Below are positions 37,416-44,816 of a DNA stretch of 64,000 nucleotides, in pieces. Within the stretch, counting starts at the first letter, position 1. Every line of letters starts with the position of its first letter. The position numbers and the translations under genes are program-made. Source of the stretch: Agarilytica rhodophyticola (GTDB lineage Bacteria > Pseudomonadota > Gammaproteobacteria > Pseudomonadales > Cellvibrionaceae); the NCBI RefSeq assembly GCF_002157225.2, contig NZ_CP020038.1, positions 1,263,001-1,327,000 of the forward strand. Reading direction: 5' to 3'. The notes under the pieces are model-generated. The model ran no database searches. It saw nothing but the letters and a program-made list of their open reading frames with translations, and had not been told where the DNA came from.

Positions 37416-37693
37416 TTACCACTACCTTTATTTACTTTGTCAATTGCTTGTGCAATTGACGAAACAGTTAACTCTTCAAACTTTTTACCCGCAAACAGCT
37501 TATCGGGGGGAAGATCACAACCTACTTTGTCCTCCAAAGATATCAGAACTTCAATAGTTCTCAAGCTATCAAAACCACTAAGGTCACTGGCTGGCTTTGT
37601 GTGTTTTGTAATAGGAGGAACTGGTTCTCCTGAAAGTTCGAGGTTTTCTTGCAAACAAAGAATTACTGCATTTTCTAGCTCTTTTATATCCAT
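37412..37693 (-). CDS. Acyl carrier protein-like, first gene of the operon
   Basis: 93 residues, acidic and helical. G-F-D-S-L-R-T-I-E-V-L with Ser43 is the phosphopantetheine attachment motif (D-S-L) of carrier proteins, followed by L-E-D-K-V-G-C-D-L-P in place of E-E-x-F-x-I-x-I-P. AGGAG lies 8 bp before the ATG. It is out of context for fatty-acid synthesis: downstream genes code for a regulator, protease, TS-like, HMUDK_hel-like and MazG-like proteins. It could carry an acyl or aminoacyl group used in the pathway, but no loading ligase or PPTase gene is in the operon. Confidence 0.85.
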   Translation of the reverse strand: MDIKELENAVILCLQENLELSGEPVPPITKHTKPASDLSGFDSLRTIEVLISLEDKVGCDLPPDKLFAGKKFEELTVSSIAQAIDKVNKGSGK

Positions 37694-37707
37694 GACGCGC
37701 TCCTTTT

Positions 37708-37754
37708 CTTACGAGTGGTAAGATAATCTTACTAGTGGTAATAATTTGAGTCAA
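37708..37754 (-). promoter_or_regulatory. Promoter with twin operators of the ACP-XRE-TS-like operon
   Basis: On the minus strand TTGACT (37749-37754), 17 bp, TAAGAT (37726-37731). Two copies of CTTAC-N5-GTAA(G/T) at 37708-37722 and 37728-37742, 20 bp apart centre to centre, lie over the spacer and start region. The spacing of two helical turns suits an XRE dimer pair and repression. Confidence 0.65.
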
Positions 37755-37891
37755 GCCTACATACAATGTGATTCAAATCAGAACTACTAATCAAAGGCAC
37801 GAAAAGCGACATTCTATTGAAAATCAATGATTTACCATATTTTTCAACTGATAGAATCCCCTGTTTATATAATCGAGACAGGGATTTATCT

Positions 37892-38257
37892 ATGGCCATT
37901 CCGTCGACCACTTTAAAAGTTTACGAGATTAACCGGGTTGACCGGACGATCGAAGCTTTTGCAAATATTAAAAACCCGACGATATCAGGTTTGAATTTTG
38001 TTAAGACCCAAGGAGATATTCAAAGTGGTATTGAGCAGTACCGTATGGGCGCTATGTCAATGACAGAGCGCCAGCGATTAGAAGAAAAGCATAACTCCTC
38101 GAAGTTAGCTGAATTTATGGAAGCGCAATGTGATCCTCGCCCCAATACAGAGTGTCATTGCCACTTCATTATTTCCGGTGGTCACCCAACCGTGCGCCGA
38201 TTGGATGCCGCCAGCGTTTCGGCTCTGGACTTTGACCACTGTGTCGCCAGTGGATAA
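37892..38257 (+). pseudogene. C-truncated AHH nuclease-like toxin fragment
   Basis: 121 residues from the ATG at 37892 (AGGGA upstream); a TTG 25 codons earlier is less likely. S-M-T-E-R-Q-R and C-H-C-H-F-I-I-S-G-G-H line up with S-M-T-P-A-Q-R and A-H-H-I-V-C-S-R-H-G of the AHH toxin at 38895-39569. The frame then enters the 98-bp repeat exactly at H-P and stops 24 codons later, so the helices and N-G-x-W-L-P end of the nuclease are missing. Probably inactive. Confidence 0.6.
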
Positions 38258-38282
38258 CGGCCAAGGAAACGTCCTTGGATGC
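38186..38282. repeat. 98-bp structured direct repeat, right copy
   Basis: 97 bp here, matching 33477-33574 with one indel and about five substitutions. The 7-bp CCAAGGA/TCCTTGG hairpin is identical in both. It truncates the AHH-like gene on its left. Confidence 0.85.
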
Positions 38283-38320
38283 GAGGATGAATAAGGATGG
38301 AAGGATTTGAGAAATAGCCG

Positions 38321-38881
38321 CTATTCACAAATTTCTAATTGAAAGGCAAGCCCGGATAGTCCTAGTCTTTGAACATCATGACGAAAAGCATCGGTACAAT
38401 ATAAAACACATCCCCTGTCATATTCGATTGTAAACAGGGGCGGTACAATATTTGGTGCAGCCTTGGTAAAAACGAGCTTTTCAACACGCTCCCATGCGCC
38501 ATCTTCAAAATATGATGATGTGCTTTGCTCAAGGTTAATAATGTCATTGCCTTGTCTTTGCGTAGAGTTAAACAACATGTAATCTTTACATGACCCAACT
38601 AACGGAAATAGTTCTCCGGTTGTTTCCAGTATATTTTTTAAATGATCTACAGCTTTTTTGTTTAAGACTAAGATAGTATCAGTCCACTGTGTCATATCTG
38701 GCTTCTCAGTTGAGCCGCTATCACTTGGTAGAAAATTAGCTTTAGGTGCTTGCCATTCAAAAGGTAATGATTGTCCAAATGCTTGAATATTAAAACTCTC
38801 CATTTTTGTGTAAACATCAAGATCGTCAACAGTGAAAAGCATATAGTTTTGAATGTCGGAATGAATGCGGTAAATACTCAT
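38321..38881 (-). CDS. Imm11-like immunity protein
   Basis: 186 residues. The C-terminal part (P-P-L-F-T-I-E-Y-D-R, Y-C-T-D-A-F-R, G-L-S-G-L-A-F) resembles the DUF1629/Imm11 immunity family often paired with AHH nucleases. It starts 13 bp after the AHH toxin stop on the same strand, the toxin-then-immunity order usual for polymorphic toxins. Expected to bind and block the nuclease in the cytoplasm. Confidence 0.65.
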   Translation of the reverse strand: MSIYRIHSDIQNYMLFTVDDLDVYTKMESFNIQAFGQSLPFEWQAPKANFLPSDSGSTEKPDMTQWTDTILVLNKKAVDHLKNILETTGELFPLVGSCKDYMLFNSTQRQGNDIINLEQSTSSYFEDGAWERVEKLVFTKAAPNIVPPLFTIEYDRGCVLYCTDAFRHDVQRLGLSGLAFQLEICE

Positions 38882-38894
38882 AAATACTTATGTC

Positions 38895-39569
38895 CTAGCG
38901 GATTGTTCGTAAATCCTGTTTGCCTTTTGCCGTTAGGATATCAGGTAAATTCCGTGCATCAATAAGCTTTAGCCGTATTCCTTGCAAACGCCTGATTAAA
39001 TCACTGAGGTTATTTGCAGGTCGAATTTCTCTTGTTACCCATTGTGCATAGTCATTTGTGTGAAGATATACATGCCCCACCGCATTAGGATAGGGTGTTC
39101 CTTGAGCATATTTGTGTTTTTGCGGTAACCAACAGCCATTAAATGGATCATTAATGAGCATATAAGCCAGCAGAATAAACCTTGCTGCTGCATGTGATCC
39201 GTGACGGCTACACACAATATGATGTGCTTGCCACCGAAAACCACACCGAAATTGTCCAATCGCACGTAAATGATTGCCAAGTTTTTCCGAGTTATCCGTA
39301 GCCAAGCATTCTTTAGCTCGTTGAGCAGGTGTCATACTTGAGTTAGCCTCTCGGTATGCGTCAAGTTTTGATTGTAGCTTTCCAATATTTTCAAGCTTGG
39401 CGCACTCTTTAAACATAAATTCGCGCTCTTTTTTTGCAAGCTCCTGAGAATCTGAATCTAGCTGTGAGCGCATATGTTTTAATTCTTTTTGTGATTGCTC
39501 AAAAACAACATCAAGGAGGGACTTAAGGTGAGTGTTTTTTATATGATCGGATGGTTCTAGATGAGCCAT
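38895..39569 (-). CDS. AHH-motif nuclease toxin
   Basis: 224 residues. Q-A-H-H-I-V (His116, His117) with S-H-A-A-A-R-F and N-G-C-W-L-P (about 144-149) define the AHH family of HNH/Endo VII nucleases. The N-terminal ~80 residues are a charged helical region without a signal peptide, PAAR or other trafficking domain, so export may use an adaptor, or it acts as an intracellular system. AAGGAT before the ATG. An immunity gene follows and a truncated relative lies at 37892. Confidence 0.78.
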   Translation of the reverse strand: MAHLEPSDHIKNTHLKSLLDVVFEQSQKELKHMRSQLDSDSQELAKKEREFMFKECAKLENIGKLQSKLDAYREANSSMTPAQRAKECLATDNSEKLGNHLRAIGQFRCGFRWQAHHIVCSRHGSHAAARFILLAYMLINDPFNGCWLPQKHKYAQGTPYPNAVGHVYLHTNDYAQWVTREIRPANNLSDLIRRLQGIRLKLIDARNLPDILTAKGKQDLRTIR

Positions 39570-39714
39570 AAATATCCTTATGCAGAATTTGATTATGAAT
39601 GGCTAAACTTTAACATGCCCGGTTTACTATCAGTTTGGCGCGAAAATGTAAGATAGTGTTTATGATGTCAGACATAATAGGTTTTGTGAAAGCTGTCACA
39701 TACCTTGTTTTTTA

Positions 39715-39739
39715 ACCCAAGCCTGTGTGAGGCTTGGGT
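39715..39739. terminator. Hairpin downstream of the 39760-40113 gene
   Basis: ACCCAAGCC and GGCTTGGGT, perfect 9-bp stem, 7-nt loop. No strong T-run on either side, so termination strength is uncertain. Confidence 0.4.
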
Positions 39740-39759
39740 GGTTGTTTAGAGTTGTTATT

Positions 39760-40113
39760 CTAAAAGCTTGGTGGTTGTGGTGCGTGTTCCTGTTGTTTCG
39801 GTGTGTCTGTCTCGTAATATTTAAATCTATTGACCGTGTTGTTGTAAAAGTCTTCGCATACATTCTCAAATAGTTGGTTTGGGATGGTAAAGCCTTGCCG
39901 CGTGATTTCTTGTATGATCCCCTCAAGGGAATAGACCACAGGCGGATAGATATTCATCCAGACAATATCATCATAATAGGTTTTGCCATCGGGCGTGTCG
40001 TCTTCTGAGGCGGCGAGGATCGTACCGTAAAATTGCCGTTGTGGTTTATCCCAGCCGATTTGTATTTGATGTTCGATGCCATTTAGGGTCTGCTTAAAAA
40101 TATGTTTGCTCAT
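39760..40113 (-). CDS. Hypothetical backbone protein
   Basis: 117 residues, soluble, aromatic-rich, with a Gln/Pro/His-rich tail. I-Q-I-G-W-D-K-P-Q-R-Q-F-Y-G and G-I-I-Q-E-I-T-R-Q-G-F are the clearest segments; no family recognised. The shared box 62 bp upstream assigns it to the mobilisation backbone. Confidence 0.6.
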   Translation of the reverse strand: MSKHIFKQTLNGIEHQIQIGWDKPQRQFYGTILAASEDDTPDGKTYYDDIVWMNIYPPVVYSLEGIIQEITRQGFTIPNQLFENVCEDFYNNTVNRFKYYETDTPKQQEHAPQPPSF

Positions 40114-40174
40114 ATCTGTGTCCTTTCATGATGAGTGTTGCTTTATGTGGAAGTTACATGAGGTGATGGTGGTT

Positions 40175-40184
40175 TTTGGGAAAA
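40175..40184 (-). promoter_or_regulatory. Backbone box, 40113 gene
   Basis: TTTTCCCAAA in sense direction, 62 bp before the start. Confidence 0.5.
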
Positions 40185-40218
40185 GCGCTGTATAGGAATA
40201 GATTTCACTTTTGTGTTC

Positions 40219-40497
40219 CCCCGCCTCAGCGGGGTCGAGTTTTCCAACCTTCGCTAGTCGCTCATTCTGTTAAAGGACAGCAGGACTAGAGGGCTTCCAA
40301 TCTCTAACGTCTGCCGCGCTCTGCTTGCCTTTGCCTCCGGCGGACGCTCACCAAAAACAATGTGTACGGAGACCACGCGGCCTCATCATAAAACACAGTG
40401 AGAACCATGCCTACAACCCCGCAAGGGGGTATTCCGGCAGAACCCTCACCGTGTTTTATTGGCCTTGCGCGGCTCCGAAAACAATGTTTTTTCATAA
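40219..40497. other. Non-coding segment with a long imperfect inverted repeat
   Basis: CCCCGC-ctca-GCGGGG (40219-40234) is followed by two arms of about 60 bp, near 40353-40415 and 40433-40497, that are roughly three-quarters complementary (for example CGGAGACCACGCGG against CCTTGCGCGGCTCCG) around a central CCCC-gcaa-GGGG. No gene is supported here. It could be an origin of transfer or replication, or a relic of inverted elements. Confidence 0.45.
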
Positions 40498-40516
40498 GGG
40501 AACATCATCATTTATC

Positions 40517-40545
40517 TTGATTAGCGTTTGGAGAATCGGCATAAC
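40517..40545 (+). promoter_or_regulatory. Sense promoter of the small peptide, copy 2
   Basis: TTGATT, 17 bp, CATAAC; the spacer differs from copy 1 at most positions. Confidence 0.55.
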
Positions 40546-40663
40546 CATAGGTGGTGGTGGTTGCCGCATTTTTTTGTGAAACCCAATCTTAAGCGGATGC
40601 ATAAGGATTTCTCGGGTTTCCAGAAAATCCTTTCTGGAATAACAGCAGAAAGGAGATGATGGT

Positions 40664-40750
40664 ATGGCAGAACTTGTTCTGTTACTGGAGCTGATTTATT
40701 GCATAATAAAAGCGCTCCAAATAATTGAAGCGCTCCTATCGGTGCTTTAA
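40664..40750 (+). CDS. 28-residue leucine-rich amphipathic peptide, copy 2
   Basis: AGGAGATGATGGT precedes the ATG. The peptide begins M-A-E-L-V-L-L-L-E-L and contains Y-C-I-I-K-A-L-Q, aligning with copy 1 with conservative replacements (Leu/Ile/Val exchanges). The internal hairpin is AGCGCT (40711-40716) with AGCGCT (40729-40734); copy 1 has AGCACT with AGTGCT, a compensated pair. Function inferred as for copy 1: a membrane-active peptide under antisense control. Confidence 0.7.
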   Translation: MAELVLLLELIYCIIKALQIIEALLSVL

Positions 40751-40789
40751 TATTCCATGAACTTGCGGCAATCATCACCGCTTTTTCTT

Positions 40790-40821
40790 ATTATATGACG
40801 CAAAAATTAACAGGTTGTCAA
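40790..40821 (-). promoter_or_regulatory. Antisense promoter, copy 2
   Basis: Minus-strand TTGACA, 20 bp, TATAAT, the same boxes and spacing as copy 1. The CCGCTTTTTCTT terminator of the peptide transcript lies immediately downstream. Confidence 0.5.
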
Positions 40822-41348
40822 CGAAATTCATATTTAAGATGTGTAGATGTTCTTAAGCGAATGTCGGGAAATTAAGGGATGAGTATCGGAGTTGTGGAAA
40901 CACAATAGGTATACATCGATATTAAACCAGAAGTTTAAAAGCAATCTCTTAAACTTAGTTTCATCATTTTTTATTAGAACAGCCCTTTATTCTTTTTAAA
41001 TTGTGGCATCTAAATCTATACGTAATAAATAGTCGTTAATTTACACTGATAGCGAATGGCGTGTGTTGCAGCGACCGGTTGAATCTACAGCCCTTAGGAG
41101 ACATTGGATAACGTGCAAACTAACGGCGTAGTATCGCCCAAAGCGGGCAAAAATCTACTTATATGGAAACCTCCTAAGCAAGTAAAATACGGATTTCGCC
41201 TAATAGACTCATATGTTCGCAGAAAATTTGGCCGCACTCGCAAAACTGGTACTATCCAGACGATTCAACCCACATTTATGTAGAAGTTAGTCAAGTAGAA
41301 CAAGCCAGTGCCATCTTTAGATAATTTTAGATAAGGAAAGAGAGATGT
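40822..41348. other. About 530 bp without a recognised gene
   Basis: AT-rich leader of the permease operon. A weak backbone-like GTCGGGAAAT sits at 40863-40872 with no minus-strand gene to serve. No open frame with start and ribosome site, no clear promoter pair and no RNA gene were found. Confidence 0.5.
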
Positions 41349-41744
41349 ATGACTGACAAGAGTAGCTTAGAATCGAAAATATGGAGAATACTCTACGCTA
41401 TCGTATATGCGGCGTCACTAGTATTTATCATGATAAAAATTTCAGATGACTACTATAGTCTAGAAGATTTTATTCCATTCCCAGCGGCAATCGCATTTCA
41501 TGCATTGACCCTTAACGAAAACAAGAGTGCGTTAGACATCGTTGGAACAATGTTTCTCATCGGCGGCAGCTGCCTCGGAGTGTGGAGCCTCGCCCAGCAA
41601 GAACGAGGCACATCGATTCCATTGGGATTTTCTGCGTTTCTCATATTTGTGGGCTTAGTCCTAAGAAAACTGATCAGCGGAGACGCTTTTGCAAAAATCG
41701 TTTCCAAAAGCCTTGATACGTTTAAAGGGGGCAAAAAAGAATGA
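41349..41744 (+). CDS. Small membrane protein, first gene of the permease operon
   Basis: 131 residues with hydrophobic stretches near 13-31, 41-52, 64-80 and 91-107 and a basic C-terminus. No family recognised. The stop overlaps the permease start (ATGA), so translation is coupled. Confidence 0.6.
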   Translation: MTDKSSLESKIWRILYAIVYAASLVFIMIKISDDYYSLEDFIPFPAAIAFHALTLNENKSALDIVGTMFLIGGSCLGVWSLAQQERGTSIPLGFSAFLIFVGLVLRKLISGDAFAKIVSKSLDTFKGGKKE

Positions 41745-43066
41745 ACACTTCAAAAAGCAATATCACAGTAGAGTTCGTGGCTGCACTGTCTACGTACCTT
41801 ACAATGTCATACATTTTTCTTTTAAATCCGATCTTGCTCGCCAAAATTGATGGTGTGAGCATAACAGCTGTATTTGGAGCAACGGTGTTAACCGCTGTTT
41901 TTTCAACACTAGTTATGGGGCTTTGGGCAAAGGCACCTTTCGCGGCAGCGCCGGTGCCATCAATTACGACGTTTTTCGTCGGTTATGTTGTACTTACTCT
42001 AGGTTTGACTTTTGAACAAGCGTTGGCTGCCGTTCTCCTTTCAGGGGCACTATCTCTGATAATGACGACGTTTTCAATTAAAGGAAAAATAGTTGATAGC
42101 GTATCTCCACTCGTATCTTATGGTGTTTTGGCGGCTTTATGTGGATTTCTATTAGCAGTAGGGCTAAAACAAGCAAACCTAATTCAATATCAAAATGGAC
42201 TCTTCTCTGCCCTTACATTAAATACCGAAGGCTTAGTCATACTGGGGGCAGGTCTATTCGTTTCAGTGTTGTTTAATAATCAGAATATACCTGGACCTCT
42301 AATCGGTTTGCTAGCCGCATCTATTATTGCGTTTTTGTATGGCCATCGAGGTGTGTCTGAGGCGGAATTTTCCACTGAATTGTTCTCTTATGTTGGGGCA
42401 ATAGAGTTTTCGGCAATAGCTAAGGTAGTGAGTAGCATTGATTTTTTCATTGCTGTTATCGTTTTCTTTGTTATTGATTTTTTTGCAGGGGTTGGGAAGT
42501 ATATAGGGCTTTTTCAAGCACTAAAAAGCGACAAAACTGATGGCAGCGAGTTGTTTAATGATGAAGAAAGTAAAACAAAACTTAGCCGTTCATTGTATTC
42601 TGACGGCCTAGGGAACATCTTTGGGTCAGTTTTCGGCGCAGGAAGCGTTGCAGTTTTCGTATCAAGTGCTGTTGGAGTTAAAGCAGGTGGTCGCACTGGC
42701 TTAACTGCAGTTTTTATTGCTGTACTAATGGCGATCAGTATTGCATTCATTCCACTTGTTGGAATCATACCCACCATAGCTATAAGTGGAATATTGGTAT
42801 ATATAGGGTTTATCCTGTTACCAATTAGGAGAATTCGGTCCGAGATTGACGCAAGAGCTATTGGATGGATTGAGGTAAGCCTTTGTGTGGTGGCGGCCAT
42901 GCTTTCTCTATTTACATTCAGTCTAGATCTGGCGATCGCCCTTGTATTTTCGCTAAACTCCATTCTGCTCCTAATTACTTCGGGAGATACTATAGGCAAG
43001 CATGCGTTATTTCACTTATCGTCAGTGATTCTCGCATTCGCTGTGGGGTACAAGTATGTCGTATAA
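41741..43066 (+). CDS. NCS2-family nucleobase permease (AzgA/PbuG-like)
   Basis: 441 residues with about 12-14 transmembrane helices. E-F-V-A-A-L-S-T-Y-L-T-M-S-Y at the start and F-A-A-A-P-V-P-S-I-T-T-F-F near residue 67 are close to the purine-permease signatures; F-F-V-I-D-F-F-A-G-V-G lies near the second binding repeat (about 245). Such proteins import hypoxanthine, guanine, adenine or uracil with protons. It overlaps the oxidase gene by 11 bp, so transport and oxidation are probably linked. Confidence 0.85.
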   Translation: MNTSKSNITVEFVAALSTYLTMSYIFLLNPILLAKIDGVSITAVFGATVLTAVFSTLVMGLWAKAPFAAAPVPSITTFFVGYVVLTLGLTFEQALAAVLLSGALSLIMTTFSIKGKIVDSVSPLVSYGVLAALCGFLLAVGLKQANLIQYQNGLFSALTLNTEGLVILGAGLFVSVLFNNQNIPGPLIGLLAASIIAFLYGHRGVSEAEFSTELFSYVGAIEFSAIAKVVSSIDFFIAVIVFFVIDFFAGVGKYIGLFQALKSDKTDGSELFNDEESKTKLSRSLYSDGLGNIFGSVFGAGSVAVFVSSAVGVKAGGRTGLTAVFIAVLMAISIAFIPLVGIIPTIAISGILVYIGFILLPIRRIRSEIDARAIGWIEVSLCVVAAMLSLFTFSLDLAIALVFSLNSILLLITSGDTIGKHALFHLSSVILAFAVGYKYVV

Positions 43067-43850
43067 TGACAACTCACAGAGTAAGAATTTATCATTTATT
43101 CCAAATGATAATGTTTCGCTACGCTACGAATCCAGAATTAGGGAGCTAGCCAATACAGTTTTTATTCATCAAGCGTTAAAAAATAGTTTCTATGAGTTGT
43201 GGGTTTCACGCCCATTCACAGAGATTGAATTTCGAAAATTTTCTCATAACTATTTTTATCGAGTGCATGCAACAACGAGAAGGCTTTCCGTGGCTCTAGT
43301 TTCTATAGACGACTGGAACTCAAAAATTCAGCTACTCCACAATCTTTCTGATGAACTGGGGGCGGGATTTTCAGAAAATGTACATGTACGAGTTTTGCAT
43401 CGTTGGATTAATTCACTTGGTAGAAAGATTGATAGCAGTTGGCGCTTTGACGCCATAGATGAATCGATGATCTTGGATACTACCAAAGAGTTCATAGCAG
43501 AAACTGAGTCCCTTTGCCAAAAGGGCGCACTAAGTGCGTGTGGAGCTATACTTGCCCAAGAGTGGCATGGATACACGCAGATTGGTTTGCTATATGAAGG
43601 GTTCAGGAATTACAAACCACTATATGAGTTCGATGACTTTCATGATGTCTCAGAATATTTTTATGTTCATCTAGGCAGGGCAGAAAAGGAACACAAGGAA
43701 CAAGCTGTCACAATGTGCGCTCGTAACTGTAATAGTGAATCAGATTTCTTGGAGATGTCAGATAGTTTCCAACGTTACCTACAATTACTTGCGAAATTTT
43801 GGGACGGCATCCATCTTTCAATTACGGACAATCAAGTAAGAAGTACTTAA
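43056..43850 (+). CDS. Haem-oxygenase-like (TenA/CADD-type) putative di-iron oxidase
   Basis: 264 residues, all helical. Candidate metal ligands typical of haem-oxygenase-like oxidases are in N-L-S-D-E-L-G-A-G ... H-V-R-V-L-H near 105, A-Q-E-W-H-G near 168 and the terminal E-K-E-H-K-E near 212. This superfamily includes TenA, PqqC, CADD and N-oxygenases. The substrate is unknown; the coupled NCS2 permease suggests a nucleobase or related heterocycle. Confidence 0.65.
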   Translation: MSYNDNSQSKNLSFIPNDNVSLRYESRIRELANTVFIHQALKNSFYELWVSRPFTEIEFRKFSHNYFYRVHATTRRLSVALVSIDDWNSKIQLLHNLSDELGAGFSENVHVRVLHRWINSLGRKIDSSWRFDAIDESMILDTTKEFIAETESLCQKGALSACGAILAQEWHGYTQIGLLYEGFRNYKPLYEFDDFHDVSEYFYVHLGRAEKEHKEQAVTMCARNCNSESDFLEMSDSFQRYLQLLAKFWDGIHLSITDNQVRST

Positions 43851-44154
43851 GAGAAGGAGATAGCCGAGGTTCATTAGGGACTGCACATAACAATTGGTTG
43901 AACTCGATAGCAATCGTACGGCAAGTATTACACCGAACAAGCCGGTAAATGCGACGTTAACGTCCGTTTTGTGGAAACAGCAGTCATTCTCTTATAAGAA
44001 AAATTTGGTCGTGGTCAGTTAAACCTCTCATCCTTACTGTAATATTAACTCTTTGTTAAACCCCGTGCTTTAGAATAAATATAACCATTTATTAACGTAA
44101 TTAACGGGTGGTTGGGACATCGGGGTGAGATATGAGAAAGAATAAGGACATAGT
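43851..44154. other. About 300 bp without a recognised gene
   Basis: AT-rich spacer after the permease operon. No frame with a plausible start and ribosome site was found. Confidence 0.5.
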
Positions 44155-44205
44155 AATCAGATTTAACCCTGTTAAATCTGATTATAATATCTCTATAGAG
44201 ATATT
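44155..44205 (+). promoter_or_regulatory. Promoter between two perfect palindromes
   Basis: AATCAGATTTAA-ccctg-TTAAATCTGATT (12-bp arms, 44155-44183) is followed by the 20-bp palindrome AATATCTCTATAGAGATATT (44186-44205). TATAAT at 44183-44188 lies across the junction. A strong operator arrangement for the 44232 gene. Confidence 0.6.
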
Positions 44206-44231
44206 CGCTTTTGCCCAGATTGCGGGGCGGC

Positions 44232-44816
44232 ATGGATAAAGAGTTTGACCGCATCAACATGCGCGCCCGTCTAAAAAAAATCGATGATGATCATTATGAT
44301 CTAAATTCTGAACGTTCAGGTCATGAGAATACAGGCCGCATCAAACGTTTTGGCCTTGAAAATAAAACCCGTGAAGAAAAGCAACACAAAGAAGAAAAAC
44401 GCAAATTATCTGAGCTTGCGCTACTCATGCAAAACCCTGAATATCGGGAAGCGTGGACACATGCAATATCCACTTTAAACGAAGCTGACCAAGCGGTATA
44501 TGATGCTTTGAATTTGGCAAATGAACATCTATCCAAAGCGCAAAAAGAACACGATGCTTTACAAAGTGAAGCCAGCAAAAAGAAATTAGAAGAAGCTCAA
44601 GCGCACTACGACCACATACAAGCGCATGAGCAACGCCTCGGTGACATTCGCGAAGCGTTTGAAGATCAAAATAATCCCTTATCACTTGATGAGATAAAAG
44701 CCTTTACCGCAGAAATTCAAGCTATTCATGCGGACGTATCCCCGAAAACGGAGAGCAAGCAGGAACTGGAGGTCACACATGTTAATCCCTCAGCCGTTCC
44801 TGATCTTAAATTGTAA
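44232..44816 (+). CDS. Charged coiled-coil protein
   Basis: 194 residues from the ATG at 44232 with GGGGCGG upstream; a TTG seven codons earlier is less likely. Lys/Glu/Gln-rich, long heptad-like helix from about 55 to 150. No family recognised. It lacks the backbone box but has its own palindromic operator, and is convergent with and abuts the lipoprotein gene. Confidence 0.6.
   Translation: MDKEFDRINMRARLKKIDDDHYDLNSERSGHENTGRIKRFGLENKTREEKQHKEEKRKLSELALLMQNPEYREAWTHAISTLNEADQAVYDALNLANEHLSKAQKEHDALQSEASKKKLEEAQAHYDHIQAHEQRLGDIREAFEDQNNPLSLDEIKAFTAEIQAIHADVSPKTESKQELEVTHVNPSAVPDLKL

Larger units (their letters stand above)
40517..40821. repeat. Small-peptide locus, copy 2 (direct repeat of 18008-18320)
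   Basis: Homologous to copy 1 over its full length with the same order of sense promoter, alternative hairpins (40618-40639 and 40628-40654), peptide, terminator and antisense promoter. Confidence 0.85.

Noticed and set aside
43880..43990. attC-like recombination site after the permease operon
   Set aside because: Scattered AAC and GTTAAC words do not form the paired core sites and symmetric arms of an attC.
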